Program-made: the position numbers and the translations under genes | Part shown: piece by piece, positions 34,919 through 42,274 of the stretch | Layout of the letters: each line of letters starts with the position of its first letter | Position numbering within the stretch: position 1 is the stretch's first letter | The notes under the pieces: model-generated | Seen by the model: only the letters and a program-made list of their open reading frames with translations | The model's database searches: none | Told to the model about the DNA's origin: nothing | Assembly (NCBI GenBank): GCA_017428055.1 | Contig: JAFRRN010000001.1 | Location: forward strand, 1 to 64,000 | DNA: 64,000 nt | Direction of reading: 5' to 3' | Source: Prevotella sp. | GTDB lineage: Bacteria; Bacteroidota; Bacteroidia; Bacteroidales; Bacteroidaceae

Positions 34919-36229
34919 TTAAAGGGAAATGGGATAGGCGATAACCAATTCCGTGAAGTCGGCTTTGGTTAAGTGGGCATTGATGTTGAAGCCTATCGCG
35001 ATGTCGTTCCATTTGGGAAATTTGTAGCGGATGCCGATTTGCTCATAGTAGGGTTTCTCGATGATCTTGGCATGATGCCCCATTTCCCGATAGAGATAAT
35101 AGCCCAAAGCCATCGCGGCGGATAGGTTATGGTAAAACACATGGTGCTTGACGGATAGGCCGAGGGAGTAAGGGCTGTGGCTGATGTCATACCCTGCCTT
35201 TCGGTCTAAATCCTTGATATGCGAGGCATACGTGCCATAAAACAGGTCGATGCCGATGCCCGAAGCCCATCGTCGGGCATAACGACACATGATGTCCGCC
35301 TTGGCGGAATAAGCCATGTAGAACTTAAACCGCTCCGTACGATAGTCGGCAGAGTCGGGCGATGTCATGAATTGGGTGGTTTGCCAATCCTCCAACAGCG
35401 TCTTACCGCCCACGCCCAACGTGACATTGGCATACCAATAGGGCTTGAAGGGTTTGCGTATGCGGTTGGCATTGCGGTTTTCCACGCTGCCGTAGTAGGG
35501 CATGTACCTCACTCCCACGACGGGCGAGAGGTAGTTGGCACCCTTATTGGGCCGCGCCAACGCCCCGTTGCTATGGTGGAAAAACTCCACTCCGCCCATG
35601 ACACCCCAGTCGTGGGCGATGCGGTAGGTGGCATGGAGGCCCGCCGTGAAATATACATTGAGATGCGAGCCGATGATTTCGTCATCGATATTGGTTTCCC
35701 TGTCATATTTTTTCATGCACCATCCAATGCCCGTGCCAAGGCTATAGTCGAGTATCCAATCATGGCTACGGTACAATGGACGGGTAAACAAGCCGTAAAG
35801 GGTCACGGCATTGCCCAACCGCGAGTCATAATCCACCTCCTGCGCCAGTCCCCAGTCGGGGTCTGGATGGCGATGCATCGTTACGTCGTTGATATGATAG
35901 CGCAAGCCGAAAGACAGGTTGGGATAGTTGTAATCACTATCAAAAGCGTCGCTGTCACAAGGCGAGGCGGAATGGTTGACTTCCATGCCGATGACATACG
36001 ATGCCCCCGGCTTGACAAACTTTTTGGTATATTGGTCGATATTGATGTATCGACCCACGCCAACGTTCACTTGGAAGCCATAGTGATTCGTGGAATCACG
36101 CCCTTCGGCAAATGCGGGGGAATACCCAAAGACGAATAAAAGGAAAAAAGAAAACGAGAAATGAAAAATGGAGAATGAAGAATCACGTGGCAAAGAACCA
36201 ATAGCGCAAGCTGATTCTTCATTCTTCAT
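34919..36229 (-). CDS. PagL-like outer-membrane lipid A deacylase
   Basis: 436 residues from ATG 36229. After a signal peptide ending SPAFA comes a barrel: HYGFQVNVGVGRYI, LGTGIGWCMKKYD, and the diagnostic FFHHSNGALARPNKGANYL, matching the PagL/acyloxyacyl hydrolase motif with catalytic His and Ser. Such enzymes remove a 3-O-acyl chain from lipid A. The chain is longer than PagL (about 170 residues); the second half is another barrel-like section. The start codon is in a heptanucleotide repeat and hairpin, so the true start is uncertain; a TTG inside the signal peptide is an alternative. Confidence 0.72.
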   Translation of the reverse strand: MKNEESACAIGSLPRDSSFSIFHFSFSFFLLFVFGYSPAFAEGRDSTNHYGFQVNVGVGRYINIDQYTKKFVKPGASYVIGMEVNHSASPCDSDAFDSDYNYPNLSFGLRYHINDVTMHRHPDPDWGLAQEVDYDSRLGNAVTLYGLFTRPLYRSHDWILDYSLGTGIGWCMKKYDRETNIDDEIIGSHLNVYFTAGLHATYRIAHDWGVMGGVEFFHHSNGALARPNKGANYLSPVVGVRYMPYYGSVENRNANRIRKPFKPYWYANVTLGVGGKTLLEDWQTTQFMTSPDSADYRTERFKFYMAYSAKADIMCRYARRWASGIGIDLFYGTYASHIKDLDRKAGYDISHSPYSLGLSVKHHVFYHNLSAAMALGYYLYREMGHHAKIIEKPYYEQIGIRYKFPKWNDIAIGFNINAHLTKADFTELVIAYPISL

Positions 36230-36243
36230 TCTTCATTCTCCAT
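36168..36243. repeat. inverted repeat with heptanucleotide tandem over a start codon
   Basis: The 18-base arm at 36168-36185 (ATGGAGAATGAAGAATCA) is repeated inverted at 36212-36243, where the seven-base unit ATTCTTC has been expanded to three copies plus ATTCTCC. Each unit contains an ATG on the minus strand, in different frames; only the one at 36229 opens into the PagL-like gene. Confidence 0.7.
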
Positions 36244-36253
36244 TTAAAAGATT

Positions 36254-37291
36254 CTAATAGGCTGCCTCAAACTCATGCAAGAAGCGCACGTCGTTCTCGG
36301 AGAACATACGCAGGTCGGCAACGCGATATTTCAAGTTGGTGATGCGCTCCACGCCCATGCCGAAGGCGTAGCCCGTGTACACCGTGCTGTCGATGCCGCA
36401 AGCCTCCAGCACATTGGGGTCTACCATGCCGCAACCGAGGATTTCCACCCATCCCGTATGCTTGCAGAAGCCGCAGCCCTTGCCGCCGCAGATGTGGCAG
36501 GAGATGTCCATCTCCGCACTGGGCTCGGTGAATGGGAAGTAACTGGGGCGCAAACGGATTTTCGTATCGGCACCAAACATCTCGCGGGCAAACGACAGAA
36601 GCACCTGTTTGAGGTCGGTGAAACTCACGTTCTTGTCCACATACAGCCCTTCCACTTGGTGGAAGAAGCAATGCGCACGGGCACTAATCGCCTCGTTGCG
36701 ATACACCCGCCCGGGGCAGATCACGCGGATGGGCGGCTGGTGTGTCTCCATGTAGTGGCTCTGGTCGTTGGATGTATGCGAACGGAGGATGACATTCTTC
36801 GCCACGTCGTTGGGGTTGGTCTCCACGAAGAACGTGTCTTGCATGTCGCGGGCGGGGTGGTCGGCGGCGAAGTTGAGTTTGGTAAACACGTGCAGGTCGT
36901 CGTCTATCTCGGGTCCCTCAGCCAACGTGAAGCCCATCCGTTGGAAGATGTCGATGATTTCGTTCTTCACGATGGTCAGCGGATGACGCGTACCGAGTTT
37001 GACAGGGTATGCCGTGCGGGTGAGGTCAATGTCGTCGCCCTCGCTCTCCTGCGTCTCGCATTGCTCCTTGAGTTCGTTGATGCGTGTGATGGCGAGTTGC
37101 TTCAGCTCGTTGATCTTGATGCCCACCGCCTTCTTCTGGTCGGCTGCCACGTTGCGAAAGTCGTTCATCAAGGCATTGATCTCGCCCTTCTTACTCAAAT
37201 ATTTCAATCTCAGTTGCTCAATCTCCTCCGCATTCTTGGCGGAGAGGTTGCCCACTTCCTTCAGGAGTTCGTCTATTTTGTCAATTAACAT
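36254..37291 (-). CDS. pheS: phenylalanyl-tRNA synthetase alpha subunit
   Basis: 345 residues from ATG 37291; the frame is open upstream, but a -7 element at 37327-37320 rules out longer forms. The N-terminal coiled coil (LIDKIDELLKEVGNLSAK) binds tRNA. Class II motifs follow: the TFFVETNPNDVAKNVILRSHTSNDQ block, FFHQVEGLYVDKNV, and the catalytic end GCGMVDPNVLEACG and GFAFGMGVERI-type GYAFGMGVERITNL. pheT is not adjacent, as in many Bacteroidetes. Confidence 0.97.
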   Translation of the reverse strand: MLIDKIDELLKEVGNLSAKNAEEIEQLRLKYLSKKGEINALMNDFRNVAADQKKAVGIKINELKQLAITRINELKEQCETQESEGDDIDLTRTAYPVKLGTRHPLTIVKNEIIDIFQRMGFTLAEGPEIDDDLHVFTKLNFAADHPARDMQDTFFVETNPNDVAKNVILRSHTSNDQSHYMETHQPPIRVICPGRVYRNEAISARAHCFFHQVEGLYVDKNVSFTDLKQVLLSFAREMFGADTKIRLRPSYFPFTEPSAEMDISCHICGGKGCGFCKHTGWVEILGCGMVDPNVLEACGIDSTVYTGYAFGMGVERITNLKYRVADLRMFSENDVRFLHEFEAAY

Positions 37292-37319
37292 ATCGTGATT
37301 GTTTTCATTAATTTCCGTG

Positions 37320-37327
37320 CAAAGGTA
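37320..37327 (-). promoter_or_regulatory. -7 element before pheS
   Basis: Minus strand TACCTTTG, 28 bases before the pheS ATG. Confidence 0.45.
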
Positions 37328-37437
37328 CGATTTTTCGGGCAAAAGAAGAAAAATATCAAGACAAACTTGGATTATCCACTTGTATATTCGTCTTTTTTGT
37401 CGATAATCCACTTGTCAGACAAATGTCAGTGAAAATT

Positions 37438-37469
37438 TTTGGATGGTTGCGTGTTGTTTCGTACTTTTG
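37438..37469 (+). promoter_or_regulatory. promoter of the TonB-receptor-like barrel gene
   Basis: TTTG (37438-37441), a 20-base spacer and TACTTTTG (37462-37469). The predicted start near 37476 leaves only about 13 bases of leader before ATG 37489. Confidence 0.7.
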
Positions 37470-37488
37470 CGCATCAAACAATGATGAA

Positions 37489-39546
37489 ATGAAAAGGTTT
37501 TTATTCTTGGCAGCCCTATCCTTGTGCCTCGATATGGCATCGGCACAAACGGACAGCGTCAAAACGGAGACCCTGCCAGAGGTAGTGGTCAATGCCGACG
37601 GACAGATAGAGACGGCAGACAAGGTGGTGTTGCTGCCAACGGAGTTGGAAAGGAAACATTCCGCCAATGGCTTCGACCTGCTCTATACGATGCAGACGGC
37701 CGGTTTGGAGGTGTCGCCAAGCACGCGAAGCATCACCACGCATCATGGCGGGGAGGTCGTTTTGTGTGTCAATGGCATGGAGGTACAGCCCGAGGATGTG
37801 GCAACGCTCCGTGCCAGGAATATCCGGAACATCGAGTACATCCGCACTCCAAGCGGCAAATATGCCGGCAAGGCGGGACTCATCAACTTCATCACCGTGA
37901 AGATGGAGTATGGCGGCAATGTCTATCTTGCCGCCAATGAGGGGTTGGCGTATAAGAATGGCGAGTATTTGGCATTTACCGATTTCACGAGGAAGGGTCT
38001 CACCCTCTCATTGACGGCTACGGCAGACTGGGCGCACGACCACAGTTATCAGGACGGACATGATGTCTTTCTGTTTTCGGATGGCACGACGTTGGCAAGA
38101 GACATCACCAACGACTCGTCATATAGTAAGACTAATGGACAAGCCATCCGTCTGAAACTGACATCCGCCGGCAAAAGCCATCGCCTCAATTCATACGTCA
38201 GCCTTGCCCGACAAGCCCAGCCGAGCGCGGTGTCTGCCATGAACGCCAACTACGAGGGACGATACGGGGGGCAGACCGTCAGGCGCATCTCCTCGGACAG
38301 CCGCCAACTTGTCCCGACGGCCTATGCCAATTATTCCCTTTGGTTGCCAAAAGGACAGACCCTGGACTTCACGGGAACGGTCTCCTTCGGGCATAACAAT
38401 TATCATAGCCTATACATCGAGACGGGCCAACCGTCCATCTGTTCCGACGTGAGGGAAGACCATCATGCCATCAAGGCGGCCCTGCAATATGGCAAATCAT
38501 GGAAGCAATGGCTGGCATTCTCGGCCTCTCTCACCCATGACCACAACCATTACAAGGATGTGTATATGGGGTCTTCAGTTGGCGAGCAGCGGCTTTCCAC
38601 CGATGTGACGATGGGTCTTGCGCAACTAAGCGGTTCCCAAGAGAGATATTTCTACTATGTCTCGATGGGTTTGTCAAACTCTGCCGTCCTGTTGAATGGC
38701 ACTCGACATCATTATTGCGTGCCCGTGGCGTTTTACGGAGGCAACTACGCCATCAACCCAAGACACTCGTTGTCGCTGAATGGCCTCTATACGCACACGC
38801 TTTTTGACCCATCAAACAAGAACGACATGACCATCAACACGTCTTCTTTCGAGGCAATGAGGGGAAATCCTGACCTTGCGCCGCTCAAGGTGCTTGGCAA
38901 TACGCTGTCATACAACGGGCAACTGGGAAAGGCGAGGGTGTCTGTCTCGTATGACAACAATATCTATCTTGACAACATCGTGCATCGATTCGACGCAGAT
39001 GAAAGCACTATCTACAACACCCGCACCAACGATGGCACTTTCTATGGCAATATGTTGTCGGCTACTTGTTCATATTTCCTGCTCTCTGACAGATTGCGCA
39101 TCAGCGCGACAGCCATAGAAGAATACAACATGCTTCGGGGCAATGAATACGATTTGTCACGAAACATCTTCCGCCTCAAGGCATCGGCAACCTATCTCAT
39201 CGGCGAATGGACGGTGAGGCTCAATTACTGTTCACCCTACACGACCCTCGACATACGGGAGCCGTACTTGGTGCATCGCCGGCCCGTATATGAGTTGTTG
39301 GCCAGTTGGAACCACCATTCGTGGACCGTGGAGGCAATGGTACACAATCCTTTCCGGCGATACGACAGACGACATGTCACGATGGATTACGGTTGTTACC
39401 GTAGAGACACGTGGAACTATCATGAGCCAGGGGGGTGCAATGTCAACCTCAAACTGACATATAGCCTTGGCTATGGCAAGAAGTCGGAGCGTGGAGACAC
39501 GGAGATAAACAGGCATTTAAACAGTGCCATCATGAGAAATTTCTGA
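37489..39546 (+). CDS. TonB-receptor-like outer-membrane barrel
   Basis: 685 residues. Signal peptide MKRFLFLAALSLCLDMASAQ; then a short TonB-box-like TLPEVVVNADG and a plug-like domain (YTMQTAGLEVSPSTR, VVLCVNGMEVQPED, YIRTPSGKYAGKAGLINF). The rest is a large barrel. There is no carboxypeptidase-like N-terminal domain, and no SusD partner follows, so a SusC role is unlikely. It resembles the outer membrane beta-barrel family often found alone in Bacteroidales. Substrate unknown. A 206-residue gene follows after 11 bases. Confidence 0.8.
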   Translation: MKRFLFLAALSLCLDMASAQTDSVKTETLPEVVVNADGQIETADKVVLLPTELERKHSANGFDLLYTMQTAGLEVSPSTRSITTHHGGEVVLCVNGMEVQPEDVATLRARNIRNIEYIRTPSGKYAGKAGLINFITVKMEYGGNVYLAANEGLAYKNGEYLAFTDFTRKGLTLSLTATADWAHDHSYQDGHDVFLFSDGTTLARDITNDSSYSKTNGQAIRLKLTSAGKSHRLNSYVSLARQAQPSAVSAMNANYEGRYGGQTVRRISSDSRQLVPTAYANYSLWLPKGQTLDFTGTVSFGHNNYHSLYIETGQPSICSDVREDHHAIKAALQYGKSWKQWLAFSASLTHDHNHYKDVYMGSSVGEQRLSTDVTMGLAQLSGSQERYFYYVSMGLSNSAVLLNGTRHHYCVPVAFYGGNYAINPRHSLSLNGLYTHTLFDPSNKNDMTINTSSFEAMRGNPDLAPLKVLGNTLSYNGQLGKARVSVSYDNNIYLDNIVHRFDADESTIYNTRTNDGTFYGNMLSATCSYFLLSDRLRISATAIEEYNMLRGNEYDLSRNIFRLKASATYLIGEWTVRLNYCSPYTTLDIREPYLVHRRPVYELLASWNHHSWTVEAMVHNPFRRYDRRHVTMDYGCYRRDTWNYHEPGGCNVNLKLTYSLGYGKKSERGDTEINRHLNSAIMRNF

Positions 39547-39557
39547 CAAGAAGAAAG

Positions 39558-40178
39558 ATGAGAAAGGCCATTTTCATATTCATTGCCATCGTCGCAATGG
39601 CAGTTTGCTTCGACTGGATCCAGTATTGCACCGAAGAAAAGAGCGACAAGGAACAGTTTTCCCGCGACTTGACCTTTGCCGATATGTATGAGTACAAAGA
39701 CAGGGACTATGGATTTGTCGTCCGTTACCCCGCATTCTTCACCGAGCAACCCGACTCGCTGAAAGAACACAAAGGCAGCGCCCGCTTCGTTTACCGTGGC
39801 AAATGGGTAACAGTGGTGCTTGAAGGATATGTGATAAGAAACCATGGGCAATCCGTCGAGGCGGGGATGGATTCGCTTGCCCAAGTCCTGCATGCCAGCG
39901 AGAGGCGGCATGGGAAGGATTATTTCATCCTCTCGGGTTCGCAATATGAGGACGGTAGCCGGATGGCAGGGTATAACTATCACTCGAAGTTTGTCAAGAA
40001 TGGCAAGCTGTGGTTTGTCTATACGATGGTCTATCCTGATGAATACCGTGTGGTACTCGCCCGCCTGTTCAAGGAGATTGACGGTTGGCAGGTGTGGGAA
40101 CAACCACGGATGAGGCTGAAGCAAGGGGAGTCGCAAACGCCCAAGGCCACACCTGAAGGAGACAAAGACGGTAAATGA
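39558..40178 (+). CDS. membrane-anchored small protein after the barrel gene
   Basis: 206 residues. The N-terminal MRKAIFIFIAIVAMAVC segment is a signal anchor or uncleaved signal. The rest is alpha/beta with YKDRDYGFVVRYPAFF and AGYNYHSKFVKNGKLWFVYTMV, a strand-rich pattern. The C-terminal 15 residues are charged. It is 11 bases downstream of the barrel gene and probably its operon partner. No family recognised. Confidence 0.75.
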   Translation: MRKAIFIFIAIVAMAVCFDWIQYCTEEKSDKEQFSRDLTFADMYEYKDRDYGFVVRYPAFFTEQPDSLKEHKGSARFVYRGKWVTVVLEGYVIRNHGQSVEAGMDSLAQVLHASERRHGKDYFILSGSQYEDGSRMAGYNYHSKFVKNGKLWFVYTMVYPDEYRVVLARLFKEIDGWQVWEQPRMRLKQGESQTPKATPEGDKDGK

Positions 40179-40340
40179 ACATGACTGTCGGTGTGGGATG
40201 TCGAGGCAATGACCATCATAGACCATCACGTAATGGCGTGTATTGACATGAAATATGTTGACAAAATGCTGTTCGGGAAAAGTCGCAAAGTAGTAGTTAA
40301 ATAGTCTTTAATGCCTTGTCTTTTACCCTCCGCCGGGGGT

Positions 40341-40636
40341 GAAAATATGCGTTTAACATTTTTTGGGCGGCAGTTATCGGTGATTACCGTATGGGTAATC
40401 GCCCGTAGATGTGGCATTTGTCGGCGGCGGAGGTATCAGAAAAAACGTTAAAATGCGGCATTTACTGGGGTCGGCAGATACCCTTGTTTTCGCAAAGTGG
40501 TGACATTCAGCAAGTTATGAAATGCGCAAAAACGGGCTTATTTCCAACCAAGTCGGAGGTTGGTGGCAAATAATGCAGCCACGGAGGCCCATTTTGTGAC
40601 AATTATTTGACAAAACGGCTCGTCTTTTCTGACGGG
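40341..40636. repeat. dispersed intergenic element, copy 2
   Basis: Reverse-orientation copy of the element at 29224-29513, filling much of the 616-base gap before gltA. TTAACATTTTTT (40353-40364) and the ...TATCAGAAAAAACGTTAA end (to 40451) bound the core; GCCCATTTTGTGACAA (40587-40602) and TGACGGG (40630-40636) are the outer landmarks. The central palindrome is a different sequence (GGTGATTACCGT, GGTAATCGCC). Confidence 0.7.
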
Positions 40637-40752
40637 TCAGCTCATCGGTAGTCATGCCTTTCCGATGCTTTCCATGTGCCAATTCACGTCTATTATTTCG
40701 TCCTGTTGATGAAATCGTATGCAATTGAGTTGTGTTTGTCAGGATTTTTTGT

Positions 40753-40760
40753 TACTTTTG
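40753..40760 (+). promoter_or_regulatory. -7 element before gltA
   Basis: TACTTTTG; a near-consensus GTTG is 20 bases upstream (40729-40732). ATG 40795 follows about 35 bases later. Confidence 0.5.
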
Positions 40761-40794
40761 CAGCCAGTTTTTTAAGAATGTATGCAGGATAGTT

Positions 40795-42141
40795 ATGAAA
40801 AAGGAATACTTGATTTACAAGCTCAGTGATGAGGTAAAGAACTCGTGTAAGATAGACAACTCGCTCTTTGGGCAGTTTGGCGTGAAGCGCGGATTGCGCA
40901 ACGAAGATGGCAGCGGCGTGCTCGTGGGACTCACCAACATCGGTAATGTGGTGGGATATGAGCGGGACGGCGAGGGGAAGTTGCAACCCACCCAAGGCAA
41001 ACTCTACTATCGGGGCTACGGACTGGACGACCTGGTGGAGCCATTGCTCAGGGAGAGGCGGTTTGGCTTTGAGGAAATTGCCTACTTGCTGCTGTCGGGC
41101 AACCTGCCGGACAGGGAGGAATTGGAGGCTTTCAAGGAACTGCTCAACGAGAACATGCCGCTCGACCACCGTACCATCGTGCATATCATCGACCTGGAAG
41201 GGTCGAATATCATGAACATCCTCGCCCGTTGCGTGCTGGAGATGTACACCTTCGACCCCAATCCTGATGACATCTCGCGCGACAACCTCATGCGGCAGGC
41301 CATTGAGTTGATAGCCAAGTTCCCCACCATCATCGCCTACGCATACAATATCTACCGCCACTCGGAGAAGGGACGGTCGCTCCACATCCGCCATCCCAAG
41401 GAGAACATGTCGATTGCCGAGAACTTCCTTTACATGATGAAGCATGAAGACTACACGGAACTGGATGCGCGGGTGCTCGACTTATTGCTGATTATCCAGG
41501 CCGAGCATGGCGGCGGTAACAACTCGACGTTCACCGTACGCGTCACCTCCTCCACATGTACAGACACGTATAGCTCCATCGCTGCCGGCATTGGGTCGCT
41601 GAAAGGCCCGTTGCATGGCGGTGCGAACATCAAAGTGGTGAAGATGTTTCACCACCTGAAGAGCCAGATCTCTGACTGGAAGAACATCGACGAGATAGAC
41701 ACCTACCTCAATCGGATGCTCAATAAGGAAGCTTACGACAAGTCGGGGCTCATCTATGGCATCGGCCATGCCGTCTATACGATGAGCGATCCACGTGCCG
41801 TGGAACTGAAGAAGTTAGCGGGCGAGCTGGCGAAAGAGAAAGGGCGCGAGGAGGAATACGAGTTCTTGAAGTTGATAGAGCAGGAGGGCATCAAGTGCGT
41901 GAGCGCCAAGCGGAGGACGCGCAAGCCCATCTGCGCCAACCTCGACTTCTACAGCGGCTTCATCTATGAGATGATTGGCTTGCCCGATGAGATATACACG
42001 CCCATCTTCGCCATGGCACGTATCGTTGGCTGGATGGCGCACCGCATCGAGGAACTCAACTTCGAGGGCCGCCGCATCATCCGCCCCGCCTACAAGAATG
42101 TGCTTGACAGCAAGGAGTATATCCCCATCGACGAGAGGTAA
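40795..42141 (+). CDS. gltA: citrate synthase
   Basis: 448 residues. Catalytic residues appear in GSLKGPLHGGANIKVV (His), YGIGHAVYTMSDPRA (His) and ANLDFYSGFIYEM (Asp); the N-terminal part is longer than in short archaeal-like forms. It condenses oxaloacetate and acetyl-CoA. No other TCA-cycle gene is next to it, which fits the branched TCA pathway of Bacteroidales, where it supplies glutamate synthesis. The frame is open to 40732, but the promoter lies inside that extension. Confidence 0.95.
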   Translation: MKKEYLIYKLSDEVKNSCKIDNSLFGQFGVKRGLRNEDGSGVLVGLTNIGNVVGYERDGEGKLQPTQGKLYYRGYGLDDLVEPLLRERRFGFEEIAYLLLSGNLPDREELEAFKELLNENMPLDHRTIVHIIDLEGSNIMNILARCVLEMYTFDPNPDDISRDNLMRQAIELIAKFPTIIAYAYNIYRHSEKGRSLHIRHPKENMSIAENFLYMMKHEDYTELDARVLDLLLIIQAEHGGGNNSTFTVRVTSSTCTDTYSSIAAGIGSLKGPLHGGANIKVVKMFHHLKSQISDWKNIDEIDTYLNRMLNKEAYDKSGLIYGIGHAVYTMSDPRAVELKKLAGELAKEKGREEEYEFLKLIEQEGIKCVSAKRRTRKPICANLDFYSGFIYEMIGLPDEIYTPIFAMARIVGWMAHRIEELNFEGRRIIRPAYKNVLDSKEYIPIDER

Positions 42142-42274
42142 GGCACAATTTCAAAAACAGCGTCTGGGGCTGACTTTGCCCATAACATGCCGTGACATCC
42201 TTGGCGATTGAGGGAATATTTCGGATCAGGCACATGTTATGTGCCATAGTTGCAAATAAGCATTCTACGGTTTT

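Noticed and set aside
35219-36139. Plus-strand open frame of 306 codons opposite the PagL-like gene
   Set aside because: Antisense shadow; the minus-strand frame has the signal peptide and the PagL motif.
36274-37288. Plus-strand frame opposite pheS
   Set aside because: Antisense shadow of a housekeeping gene.
37489-40178. SusC/SusD pair
   Set aside because: No carboxypeptidase-like N-terminal domain in the barrel, and the second protein is not a helical SusD-type lipoprotein.
42229-42245. Terminator between gltA and the CotH gene (GGCACAT/ATGTGCC)
   Set aside because: Short stem with no T-run; not enough to call.
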